64,000 bases of DNA from [Mycobacterium] nativiensis (GCF_020172685.1 NZ_CP083986.1:1278630-1342629), one strand, 5' to 3'. Counted from the stretch's first letter, positions 16,851-25,171 are shown. Made by a program: numbers and translations. The notes: generated by a model from the letters alone, not told the origin.

Positions 16851-19800
16851 GTCGACCGGCCGAATACAAGCAGGCCACGGTGCTGTTCGCCGACGTGGTG
16901 CATTCGATGGACATCGCCGAGGCGGTCGGTGCCGAACGGCTGCGCGAGATCATGACTGAGCTGTTCAACCGATGTGCGGTGATAGTGCGGCGCTACGGCG
17001 GCACCGTGGACAAGTTCACCGGCGACGGAGTGATGGCGGTATTCGGTGCGCCGGTGTCGTTGGAAGACCATGCGTTTCGGGCCTGCTTGGCGGCCCTGGA
17101 GATCCAACGTGAAAGCACTGCTGCCACCGGCGGTGGTCTGCAACTCCGAGTCGGTCTGAACTCCGGTGAGGTGGTCGCGGGGGAGATCGGGGCCGGGCCG
17201 GGAAGCTACACGACTATCGGCGCTCAGGTCGGACTGGCGCAACGAATGGAGTCGGTGGCGCCGCCGGGCGGGGTGATGCTCAGCGAGGCAACCGCGCGAC
17301 TGGTCGAGGGCCGGGTGGAGTTGGCCGCACCGGAGCTGGTGAGTGTCAAGGGCTTCCCCGACTCGATACGGGTGTGCCGGCTGCTACGGGCGGAGTCGCA
17401 CCACGAGCTCCTCGGACGTGCCGAGTCGAGCTTGGTCGGCCGGCACTGGGAACTTGCCGCCGTAACGGCGATCCTGGAGCGCGCCATCGACGGCCACGGT
17501 GGGGTAATCGGCGTGGTCGGGCCACCCGGGATCGGCAAGAGCCGCTTGGTGCGCGAGATCTCCGGGGTGGCGACGCAACGGGGTGTCCCGGTGTACGCCA
17601 GTTCCTGCGAGTCCCATGCCAGCGACATCCCTTTTCATGTGGTGGAGGCGCTGTTGCGCACCGCTACCGGAGTGGCCGATCTCGACCCTGGCGTGGCGCG
17701 GGCACGCGTGCGGGCCCGGGTTCCCGACGCCGACGCCCAGGACTTGCTTCTGTTCGATGATCTGATCGGTATTGCCGATCCTGCTCTGGAACTGCCCCGT
17801 ATCGATCCCGACGCGCGACGGCGACGGTTGACCGCGTTAGTCAATGCGGCCACGTTGGCCCGGACGACTCCCGAGGTCTATGTCATCGAGGACGCGCACT
17901 GGATCGATGAGGTCAGCGAGTCCATGCTGGCCGATTTCATGGCGGTGATCCCGCAAACCCGGTCCCTGGTGGTGATCACCTACCGGCCCGAGTATCACGG
18001 CGGGTTGACGCGTATCGCCGGTGCTCACACGATTACGCTTGCACCGCTCAGTGATTCGGAATCCTCGGCCCTGATCGCCGAATTGCTGGGCACGGACCCC
18101 TCGGTGGCGGTGCTGTCCGGACAAGTTGTCGACAGGGCAGCCGGGAACCCGTTCTTCGCCCAGGAGATGGTGCGTGATCTGGCCGAACGCGGTGTGCTGC
18201 ACGGCAAGCGGGGGGAGTATCTGCTTGCCGGCGCGACCGATCAGGTCAGCGTTCCGGCCACCCTGCAGGCCACCATCGCGGCCCGTATCGACCGGCTGGA
18301 ACCGGCTGCCAAACGTACGCTGCGTGCCGCCGCGGTGATCGGATCGCGGTTCAGTAATGAGCTATTGATGGATCTGGACGTCGAGCCGGCGTTCAGCGAG
18401 CTGCTTGCTGCCGAGTTGATCGATCAGGTCAGGTTCACCCCGTACGATGAGTACGCCTTCCACCACCCCTTGGTCCGCGCCGTGGCTTATGAATCGCAGC
18501 TCAAGGCCGACCGCGCCGAGCTGCATCGGCGTCTCGCCACCGCGATCGAAACACATGATCCGACTGCGGCTGACGCCAACGCGGCGCTGATCGGTGAGCA
18601 TCTGGAAGCCGCGGGCGACTTGTGGGCTGCGTACTCGTGGCATATGCGCGCCGGATCCTGGTCGGCCAACCGCAATATCGCTGCGGCGCAGGTGAGTTGG
18701 GAACGTGCCCGTCAGATCGCCGATGCGCTGCCCGAAAGTGATCCGGCTCGGCTGGCGATGCGGATAGCCCCGCGCACGCTGATCTGCGCCCATGGATTCC
18801 GGGCGAATGTGACGATCGCCGGAGAAAGGTTCGACGAACTGCAGGAGCTGTGCGCGGCGGCCGGAGACAAGGGGTCGCTGGCCGTCGCGATGACCGGGCT
18901 GATCGCCGAGCACATGTTTCACGGCCGGGTGTCGGCGGCATCAAGGCTGGCCTCCGAACAGAAGGCGCGCATCGAGGCGATCGGTGACCCGACACTGACC
19001 GTTGGGCTGTCCTTCGGACTGAGCGGAACCAAGATCGGGACCGGGGAGGCGGGCGAAGTGTTGCAGTGGTCGCAACACGTCATCGATCTTGCTGATGGCG
19101 ACCCCCGGAAAGGGAATTTCATTGTCGGGTCACCGCTGGCACTGGCCTTGGCCGCCCGAGGCTTCGCCCGGAGCACCCTGGGGCGGACCGGATGGCGAGA
19201 GGACTTCAGTCGTGTGGCTGCGATGGCCAGTAGTGCCGACCCACTGTCGTACGCGATCTGTGTGGCTTGGACATACGGCATCGCGATTGCGGCGGGCGTG
19301 CTGCTTCCCGACCGCCAGGTAGTCCAGACAATCGAGGAGGCAGTGCGCATCGCCGAGCGGTCGGCCGACGACATTTCCGTTGGCTTTGCCCTGTACGCAT
19401 TGGCTGTGGCCATGCTGCACCAGGATCCGCCGGCGGACGAGCGCGGGGTGGAGCTGTTTGGGCGAATCCGCGACATGTGTGTGCAGGGTCGGTTCTATTC
19501 ATCGGAGATCGCCTCGATCGACGCTTGGATCGCGATGGCAAGGGCCAGGCAGGGGGATCTCGATACTGCGGTGGACCTGGCACGGAACGCCCTGGACCAA
19601 CATTATGGCTCCGGTCAGCTGGGGTATTGCGTGTTCGGTTCGCGGACTCTGGTCGAGATGCTGCTCGATCGCGGACGCGATGATGACCTGAAGGAAGCCC
19701 AGGAGACCATCGAACGGCTGGCCGCGGCGCCGCTGAGTGCCGATTACGTGTCGCGAGACCTCACCCTGTTGCGGCTGCGCGCGCTGCTGGCCCGCGCCCG

Positions 19801-19903
19801 CGGTGATGATGCCGGCTACCGGGATTTCGCGGCGCGGTACCGCGCCATGGCCATACACCTCGACTTCGAGGGGCATATGGCCCTGGCGGAGGAGATGAAT
19901 TGA
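16760..19903 (+). CDS. Zinc-ribbon / class III cyclase-like / AAA ATPase / TPR signalling protein
   Basis: This 1047-residue multidomain protein runs in order: zinc ribbon (C6, C9, C20, C23), class III nucleotide cyclase-like domain (about 35-210; metal Asp in FADVV, VDKFTGDG), AAA/NACHT-type ATPase (Walker A GPPGIGKSR near 254-262, Walker B-like VYVIEDAHW), and a long alpha-helical TPR-like tail. There is no C-terminal LuxR helix-turn-helix, unlike related mycobacterial cyclase-LuxR proteins. The cyclase segment TTIGAQVGLAQRMES has Gly where cyclases keep the transition-state Asn, so catalysis is doubtful. It heads an island absent from the M. tuberculosis locus. The role is unknown signalling. 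Confidence 0.85.
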   Translation: MTVAICQACGTEPLENARFCHSCGSPITAASRPAEYKQATVLFADVVHSMDIAEAVGAERLREIMTELFNRCAVIVRRYGGTVDKFTGDGVMAVFGAPVSLEDHAFRACLAALEIQRESTAATGGGLQLRVGLNSGEVVAGEIGAGPGSYTTIGAQVGLAQRMESVAPPGGVMLSEATARLVEGRVELAAPELVSVKGFPDSIRVCRLLRAESHHELLGRAESSLVGRHWELAAVTAILERAIDGHGGVIGVVGPPGIGKSRLVREISGVATQRGVPVYASSCESHASDIPFHVVEALLRTATGVADLDPGVARARVRARVPDADAQDLLLFDDLIGIADPALELPRIDPDARRRRLTALVNAATLARTTPEVYVIEDAHWIDEVSESMLADFMAVIPQTRSLVVITYRPEYHGGLTRIAGAHTITLAPLSDSESSALIAELLGTDPSVAVLSGQVVDRAAGNPFFAQEMVRDLAERGVLHGKRGEYLLAGATDQVSVPATLQATIAARIDRLEPAAKRTLRAAAVIGSRFSNELLMDLDVEPAFSELLAAELIDQVRFTPYDEYAFHHPLVRAVAYESQLKADRAELHRRLATAIETHDPTAADANAALIGEHLEAAGDLWAAYSWHMRAGSWSANRNIAAAQVSWERARQIADALPESDPARLAMRIAPRTLICAHGFRANVTIAGERFDELQELCAAAGDKGSLAVAMTGLIAEHMFHGRVSAASRLASEQKARIEAIGDPTLTVGLSFGLSGTKIGTGEAGEVLQWSQHVIDLADGDPRKGNFIVGSPLALALAARGFARSTLGRTGWREDFSRVAAMASSADPLSYAICVAWTYGIAIAAGVLLPDRQVVQTIEEAVRIAERSADDISVGFALYALAVAMLHQDPPADERGVELFGRIRDMCVQGRFYSSEIASIDAWIAMARARQGDLDTAVDLARNALDQHYGSGQLGYCVFGSRTLVEMLLDRGRDDDLKEAQETIERLAAAPLSADYVSRDLTLLRLRALLARARGDDAGYRDFAARYRAMAIHLDFEGHMALAEEMN

Positions 19904-19983
19904 GGGCGGGATCATTACCAGCGGTATCGGTGACACTGTCGTTGCTGCCGCCATTGTGACGATCATGTAATAAAAGCGCCGCT

Positions 19984-20132
19984 AGCAGCCGAGAAGCATA
20001 TTCTTGGCCGAGCGATTGAGTTTCACGGATCGGCAGCGTCGGGATGAGCACGTCAACTGCGTGCCGTACGTGCGGCACGGACCTACCGGCGAACGCGCAG
20101 TTCTGCCACTCCTGCGGTTCGCCGATCACTGT
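19984..20132 (+). repeat. Duplicated 5' module, copy B
   Basis: This is the counterpart of 16701-16850: the same leader with TATTCT at 19999-20004, the same distance to the ATG, and the same zinc-ribbon coding start. Divergence is moderate, so the duplication is not recent. Confidence 0.7.
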
Positions 20133-20576
20133 TGCCCAGGGCCGCGACGCGTACCTGCGGCATGGGTATTCGCAGGATTACGTCCGGTTCTTCGACACCG
20201 AGCTCGCCCGAGAACAGGCCCGTATCGGGGATGTCGACAGCGCCGTCGACACCGCACGTGCCGCCGTCGACTACCTGTTCGACGTGGGGGACATGATCGC
20301 GCGCGGTGAGGCCGTCAGGGTCTTCGTGGAAGCCCTGCTCCAGCGCGGCACCGTTGCTGACCTGGTCGAGGTGCAGGCCGCGTCGACCGGCTGGCGGCCG
20401 TGCCCACCGATCCGGGGTTCGTGTTGCTCGAGGTTCCGCTGCTGCGACTGCGGGCCTTGCTGGCGAAGACGAACGGCGACGACGCCGGCTATCGCGACTT
20501 CGCCGAAAGGTACCGCAAGAAGGCCAACGAACTCGGCTACGAAGGGCACGTCGCGTTGGCGGAGGCCATGATGTGA
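20044..20576 (+). pseudogene. Gutted, frameshifted copy of the cyclase/AAA/TPR gene
   Basis: ATG 20044 encodes the same zinc ribbon as the upstream gene (C7, C10, C21, C24), then jumps straight to a C-terminal helical segment (DTELAREQARIGDVDSAVDT...), so the cyclase and ATPase are deleted. Near 20380-20382 one base is missing: frame 1 runs into low-quality sequence and stops at 20571, while the next frame continues the homology (VDRLAAVPTDPGFVLLEVPL ... GDDAGYRDFAERY ... GHVALAEAMM) to TGA 20574-20576. The paralogue ends GDDAGYRDFAARY...GHMALAEEMN. The final TGA overlaps the GTG of the LuxR gene. It could instead be a functional mini-protein with a sequencing error. Confidence 0.75.
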
Positions 20577-23182
20577 GCGGGCGCCTGTCGTGGCCCCTGG
20601 TCGGCCGCTCAGGTGAGCTGCACACTCTACGAGCGGCGGTATCGGCGCCGGATGTCTCCGGGGCCGTCGTTTGGGGTGCGGCCGGGGTGGGGAAGAGCCG
20701 GATCTTGCGTGACGTGTTGTCGGACCTGGCACAGGGCCGCGAAGTGCGGTGGGCGGTCTGCACGTCCGCGGCGCGAAGTGTGCCGCTGGGAGCGTTCGCC
20801 GCGTGGGCGCCTTCGGGGGTCACCGACACGGTTCCGTTGGTACGAGGGGTGATCGACGCCCTGACGGCGGCATCGCCGGGCCCCACCGTGGTGGGCGTCG
20901 ACGATGTGCACTTGATCGACGACCTGTCGGCGTTCGTCGTGCATCAGATCGTGCAGCGCGGCCTGGCGAAGGTGATCCTCACCGTTCGTGACGACGAACC
21001 GATTCCCCCGGCCGTACATGAGATCTGGTCGGCCGGCCGGTTCGAGCGGCTGGACCTGCAGCCGCTGTCGCTCGACGAGACCGCCGAGCTGCTGTCGACG
21101 ACCCTCGGAGGCGCGGTGGATTCCGATGCGACGCAACGGCTCTGGAGGCTCACTCGGGGCAACGTGTTGTATCTGCGCAACATCGTCGAGCAGGAGGTGG
21201 CGGATGGGCGGATGGTGCAGCAGCGCGGGTCGTGGCGATGGGCCGGGGGGCTGGTGATGCCGCTCAGCCTGATCGAGTTGCTGGAATCCCGCATCGGCGC
21301 CCTGCCCGGACCGGTCAGCGACGTGATTGACGCGGTGGCAGTCGGAGAACCGATCGCGCTGGCCGCCCTAGTCCGGATCACCGATGCGGCCGCGGTCGAA
21401 GAGGCCGATGTGCGTGGTCTCATCACGGTGGAGCCGGGTGCCGGCGGCGTTCAGGTGCGGGTCGCGCATCCGCTCTACGGCGAGGTCCGCCGCACCCGTG
21501 CGGCGGCCACCCGGCTGCGGCGGTTGCGTGGACTGGTCGCTGCCGAACTCGCCGCAGCCGATGATCGAGACGATGTGCAGGTGGTGGTGCGTCGCGCTGC
21601 GCTGAGCCTTGACTCCGACCTCACCCCCGATGTCGACCTGTTGGTCAGGGCGGCCCATGGTGCGGTCTGGCTGGCGGATCTGGCCCTCGCCGAACGGCTT
21701 GCCGCAGCGGCGATCCGTGCCGGTGGCGGCCCGGAGCCGGGCTTCGTCCGGGCACACGCCCTGTCGTGGTCGGGCCGCGGCGAGGAAGCCGAGGGTGTTC
21801 TCGCCGCGATCGATATCAGCGGCCTGACGGACGGTGATCGTGCCAGGTTGGCGTTTCTGCGGGCCAGCAACATGCTGTGGGCGCTGGGCGAGCCGGACCG
21901 GGCGAAGGAGATCATCGACGACGCGTCGGGCACGGTGGCGTCGCAGGCCCGCAGCTACATCGATGCCTTCCTCACGGTGTACTGGTTCGCCGTGGATCGG
22001 CCGGATGCGGCCAGGCAGGCGGCCGGAAAGCTCGACCTGGACGAGTTGCCCGCGGTGGTGGGCGCTGAGATCGCTTGGGTGCTGGCCGCCATTGCTGCCG
22101 ATGCGGGGCGCGTCACCGAGGCCGTGGCCACCGCCGAGGCCGGGTATCGCGTCGTCGCCCGTTCTCTGGAGGCCCCCCACATGGGCTTCAACATCGCCGA
22201 CGCGCACGTCGGCGCCCTGTTGATGGCCGGACGGGTGAATGACGCCGGCGAAACGGCCGAGCGGGTCAGCCGGCAGGCGGAGGACCTGCCGGGTGCGGCC
22301 CAGTCACTCGGTGCCGCCGTGGCAGGCGTGGCGGCCCTGGGCGCAGGGCGCCTCGACACCGCGAGCGTGCTGCTGGAGCGGGCGGCAGCGGGGTTGTCCG
22401 CCAGCCATGCCATCGGTTGGGGGTACCGCTATTTCGTGCCGAGTATCACCGCGCTGGCCATGCGCGGTGCCGTCGATGCGGCTGCCGCTGCGCTCGACGC
22501 GCTCAACAGGCTGCGACGTCCGTTCAGGTTGCTTGATTGCGACCGGAGTCTGGCCCGGGCGTGGGTGGCCGCCGGTCAGGGTGCCGTAAGTGAGGCAATT
22601 GCCGTCGTCAGAGAAGCGGCCGCGACAGCGGCGTCCCGAGGACAATTCGCGGTCGAAGTGATGTGTCTGCAGACTGCCGCCCAGTTCGGGGATCGCACCG
22701 GCGCGGCCCGGTTGCGCGAACTGGAAGCCCTCGTCGAGGGGCCCCGGGTCGGGCTGGCCGCCCGGTTCGCCGCCGCACTGCGCGACGGCGACGCCGCGGA
22801 AATGGCAGCGGTGTCGCAGGACTTCGAGCGCATGGGAGATCTGGTCGCCGCGGTCGATGCCGCTGCCCAGGCCGCGACCGCCTACCGCCGCCAAGAACTG
22901 CGGGGAACCGCGTTGGGATGCGCGGCCCGGGCTGGCGCCCTGGCCGAACAATGCGGTGGCGCAAACACCCCGGCGCTCCGCGAGGCGGCAGAACCGCTGC
23001 CGCTGACCGAACGCGAGGCAGAGATCGTGATGTTGATCGGTGCGGGACTGACCAACCGGGCCATCGCCGATCGACTGACCCTGTCGGTGCGGACCGTCGA
23101 AAGCCACATCTACCGGGCCATGTTGAAGACGGGCACCAACGGCCGCGACGAACTCGCCGCCCTGCGACCCCGTCACCGGTAG
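20573..23182 (+). CDS. LuxR-family AAA ATPase transcriptional regulator
   Basis: This 869-residue regulator has a STAND/MalT-like build: an N-terminal P-loop ATPase (GAAGVGKSR near residues 34-42, Walker B-like VVGVDDVHLID), a long TPR-like sensor region, and a C-terminal LuxR helix-turn-helix (PLTEREAEIVMLI ... TLSVRTVESHIYRAM, last 65 residues). GTG 20573 is chosen because it overlaps the upstream stop as GTGA and begins right before the conserved WPLVGRSGEL. It has no cyclase domain and appears to be a partner of the cyclase protein upstream. Likely targets include the tiny genes downstream, by proximity only. Confidence 0.9.
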   Translation: MSGRLSWPLVGRSGELHTLRAAVSAPDVSGAVVWGAAGVGKSRILRDVLSDLAQGREVRWAVCTSAARSVPLGAFAAWAPSGVTDTVPLVRGVIDALTAASPGPTVVGVDDVHLIDDLSAFVVHQIVQRGLAKVILTVRDDEPIPPAVHEIWSAGRFERLDLQPLSLDETAELLSTTLGGAVDSDATQRLWRLTRGNVLYLRNIVEQEVADGRMVQQRGSWRWAGGLVMPLSLIELLESRIGALPGPVSDVIDAVAVGEPIALAALVRITDAAAVEEADVRGLITVEPGAGGVQVRVAHPLYGEVRRTRAAATRLRRLRGLVAAELAAADDRDDVQVVVRRAALSLDSDLTPDVDLLVRAAHGAVWLADLALAERLAAAAIRAGGGPEPGFVRAHALSWSGRGEEAEGVLAAIDISGLTDGDRARLAFLRASNMLWALGEPDRAKEIIDDASGTVASQARSYIDAFLTVYWFAVDRPDAARQAAGKLDLDELPAVVGAEIAWVLAAIAADAGRVTEAVATAEAGYRVVARSLEAPHMGFNIADAHVGALLMAGRVNDAGETAERVSRQAEDLPGAAQSLGAAVAGVAALGAGRLDTASVLLERAAAGLSASHAIGWGYRYFVPSITALAMRGAVDAAAAALDALNRLRRPFRLLDCDRSLARAWVAAGQGAVSEAIAVVREAAATAASRGQFAVEVMCLQTAAQFGDRTGAARLRELEALVEGPRVGLAARFAAALRDGDAAEMAAVSQDFERMGDLVAAVDAAAQAATAYRRQELRGTALGCAARAGALAEQCGGANTPALREAAEPLPLTEREAEIVMLIGAGLTNRAIADRLTLSVRTVESHIYRAMLKTGTNGRDELAALRPRHR

Positions 23183-23193
23183 CTCCTACGAAT

Positions 23194-23208
23194 GCAGTGG
23201 TGCACTAC
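23194..23208. promoter_or_regulatory. Dyad element 1 (GCAGTG-GTG-CACTAC)
   Basis: This imperfect inverted repeat of a GTAGTG-type half-site with 3-nt spacing ends 73 nt before the ATG of the first small paralogous gene and 11 nt after the LuxR stop. Similar elements occur at 24522 and 24849. It is a candidate operator. Confidence 0.5.
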
Positions 23209-23281
23209 TGAACTCCTCCTGCCCCCGGTCCGTGAGGATTCGTATGGAACGAAATCCGGCACTCACAAGGGGGAGATGGCG

Positions 23282-23464
23282 ATGATCGCTCCACGGGCGA
23301 GTGGCCACGACTGGGCCAAGGACGGCACCTTGCTCCGCGTCGACTGGGAGCGCGGCATCGGTTGGGTCGCCACGCATTACGACCTGAACCTGCGCGTGAT
23401 CCAGCTGGTCAGGGGTTCCGCTGAAGAAGTGCACCGGGCAGTGGCCCGGTGGGCGCAGGCCTAG
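23282..23464 (+). CDS. Small conserved protein, paralogue 1 (60 aa)
   Basis: This 60-residue protein of unknown family (MIAPRASGHDWAKDGTLLR...IGWVATHYDLNLRVIQLVRG...) has no signal peptide or membrane span. ATG 23282 is chosen because it aligns with the start of the second paralogue; ATG 23276 is two codons upstream. AGGGGGAG at 23268-23275 provides a ribosome-binding site. Conservation of protein and leader between the two copies, with changes largely at synonymous or conservative positions, supports real coding. Function is unknown. Confidence 0.7.
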   Translation: MIAPRASGHDWAKDGTLLRVDWERGIGWVATHYDLNLRVIQLVRGSAEEVHRAVARWAQA

Positions 23465-24005
23465 TTCAGGTGTGGAAGCTCATCTCCGGCACCCCTGAAT
23501 CGGTGCAGGTGCTCCCGGGCGGTGGGGTTTGACATGGCCGAGAATTCCCTGGGCGGCAAGGACATCTGAAAGGCCAGTCCCAGGCCATCCGGCCCTTCCA
23601 TCGGGGCGTCGAGTCCCGCAATCGGCAACTTCATCAGCGGCGTGACGTAGCACGGGACGGTGTCTTCGAAGCGGACGCGATAGACGCCGAAACCGCTCCA
23701 GTTCGTGACAACCGGGTTCCACCGGGGCCGGATTGAAGGCAGTGGAGAAGCAGCGAGCGGCCCGCCATGCACCGGCAGCATGGAGGAACTGTTGGTTGAT
23801 CCGCATGTCGCAGTGATCGTCGGCAATGTGGTCCACGCTGTGTCGTATACGTTCGGCGATCGAAGTGGCAACCTCTCCGCGGCACAGGCCGACGTTGAGC
23901 GTCGTAGGCATGCGCGCATGCAATGCCGTTCGCGGACAAGCGCACCCGGTTGCCGTAGGTGTCGCGCATGCGGGCGATTTCGTCGGCGCCGAAGTAGAAA
24001 CTCAA
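23461..24005 (-). pseudogene. Decayed HxxxD-type acyltransferase
   Basis: Three minus-strand frames together give the back half of a transferase-family acyltransferase: LSFYFGADEIARMRD...LSANGIACAH (24005-23907), then HARMPTTLNVGLCRGEVA...SIAERIRHSVDHI, then PVVTNWSGFGVYRVRFEDT...CYVTPLMKLPIAG...PREFSAM to a stop at 23461. The order matches the mid-domain start, the grooved R-L-P-P-Y-x-GN-like segment and the WSxF...DFG-like region of that family. At least two frameshifts are needed, and the N-terminal half with HxxxDG is missing. It separates the two small paralogues. Confidence 0.6.
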
Positions 24006-24521
24006 GGTCCGCTGCCTACGTGCGTCTTTCGCCAGATAGAGCGCGCTGCGGGCAGGCTCGGCAAGCCCGAGGGAGGAATGTCGTTGTGGCAGTTCGGCTT
24101 GGCGTTGGTGATGGTGTGGATCGCTCCCCGTGGTGCCGCGCTGGTGATCCAGTTGCTGACCGTCGCACGGCCCGACGCTGGGCGCCTGCTAGGAGTCGAC
24201 GGACACGTTCTGGAATAGGTTGGGGGACAAGCAGATCTGCCTGAATAAGGTGGCCGCAGGCCGACTCGGTTTCGGCGCCGGCCCGTGGGTATACGACCAG
24301 CAACAATGGCGCTCGGCCGCCGCGGCCGGACTCACCCGATTTCTGGAGCCCTTCACCGTCTCGGCGTATGTGGTGATGGCGGCGGCCGTATTTCCGGCGA
24401 TCCAGGCACGGCGGCTGGAAACAGTCGAGATTGTGCGAACCAGCTGAATCCCCCAGCCTCGGCTGCGGTGCTGACTATGGTGTCGGCATCGACGGCGCCG
24501 CCCCCGGTATCCCAGGAGACT
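24006..24521. other. Gene-poor stretch with eroded reading frames
   Basis: No intact gene is convincing here. On the plus strand, 24078-24218 (MSLWQFGLALVMVWIAPRG...) and 24220-24447 (ending in AYVVMAAAVFPAIQARRLE...) look like hydrophobic fragments in different frames, possibly one decayed membrane-protein gene. The minus strand has an open frame with no similarity that I recognise. The stretch is most likely remnant DNA within the island. Confidence 0.35.
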
Positions 24522-24536
24522 GCAGTACTGCACTAC
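24522..24536. promoter_or_regulatory. Dyad element 2 (GCAGTA-CTG-CACTAC)
   Basis: This is the second copy of the dyad, ending 76 nt before the ATG of the second small paralogue, nearly the same distance as copy 1. It also contains the perfect 10-bp palindrome GCAGTACTGC. Confidence 0.5.
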
Positions 24537-24612
24537 TGAGTTCCAAGGCCCTCATGTCCGTGACGATTCGTAATGAGAGCGAAATCTGGCGCGCACAAAG
24601 GGGGGGACAACG

Positions 24613-24807
24613 ATGATCGCTCCAGGGGCATGTGGGCACGAATGGGCCAAGGACGGCACCTTGCTGCGCGTCGACTGCGAACGCGGAATCGGCTGGGTCG
24701 CCACGCACTACGACGTGAACCTGCAGGTCATCCAACTAGTCAGAGGTTCTGCCGAAGAGGTGCATGAGGCCGCGGCCAGGTGGGCGCAGGGCGGGCAGGA
24801 AAGCTAA
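24613..24807 (+). CDS. Small conserved protein, paralogue 2 (64 aa)
   Basis: This 64-residue paralogue (MIAPGACGHEWAKDGTLLR...IGWVATHYDVNLQVIQLVRG...) of the protein at 23282 has a slightly longer C-terminus ending GGQES. A run of seven G at 24600-24606 sits at ribosome-binding distance from ATG 24613. No family is recognised. Two Cys residues (in GACGHEW and VDCERG) differ from the first copy, which has S and W there. Function is unknown. Confidence 0.7.
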   Translation: MIAPGACGHEWAKDGTLLRVDCERGIGWVATHYDVNLQVIQLVRGSAEEVHEAAARWAQGGQES

Positions 24808-24848
24808 GGCCAGGTTACGTCGTCGTACCCGGCGCCTGGTCGCATTCG

Positions 24849-24863
24849 GTAGTGCTGCACCAA
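24849..24863. promoter_or_regulatory. Dyad element 3 (GTAGTG-CTG-CACCAA)
   Basis: This third, less perfect version of the dyad lies 97 nt before ATG 24961. It lies outside the duplicated unit, so it is not simply a by-product of that duplication. A second inverted repeat, GCAGTG-n6-CACTGC, follows at 24879-24896. Confidence 0.4.
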
Positions 24864-24960
24864 CAGTCGGGCGAGATTGCAGTGGCCCGTCACTGCGCTC
24901 GTCGCGCCCGGGCAGAGTGACGATTATCCGGTCACAGCTCCACCGGAAAGAAGTCTGATC

Positions 24961-25143
24961 ATGGCCACGTTATCTGCGGCACACGCCCACCCGATGCTGG
25001 TGCAGCACGCGAAGCACTTCCATGTCATGGACACCCTGCGGGCGATATGGCGCTTCGCTTCGTCGGAACAGTTCCACTATCCGCCGAGCCTGAACACCTT
25101 GCTCGAGGATTCGGCCATGGCACGAGAGATGTACCGGTTGTGA
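24961..25143 (+). CDS. Hypothetical small protein (60 aa)
   Basis: ATG 24961, preceded by GGAAAG at ribosome-binding distance, opens 60 codons (MATLSAAHAHPMLVQHAKHFHVM...). The product is His-rich near the N-terminus and has no membrane span or recognised domain. It is convergent with the hydroxysteroid dehydrogenase gene. A dyad resembling those before the two small paralogues lies upstream, so it may share their control. Coding status is likely but unproven. Confidence 0.5.
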   Translation: MATLSAAHAHPMLVQHAKHFHVMDTLRAIWRFASSEQFHYPPSLNTLLEDSAMAREMYRL

Positions 25144-25171
25144 GCACGCAGCGCGCCCCGGCGATCACCGA

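Larger units (their letters stand above)
23192..23464 (+). repeat. Direct repeat unit 1 (dyad plus small gene)
   Basis: The unit runs from the dyad to the end of the small gene and is similar to 24520-24807, with high identity over the coding part and a conserved leader (TGCACTACTGA(A/G)(C/T)TCC, GATTCGTA, CACAA(G/A)GGGGG). It is a non-tandem duplication about 1.3 kb apart. Confidence 0.75.
24520..24807 (+). repeat. Direct repeat unit 2 (dyad plus small gene)
   Basis: This is the partner of 23192-23464. Leader and coding parts align without large gaps. The spacer between the copies holds the decayed acyltransferase. Confidence 0.75.
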
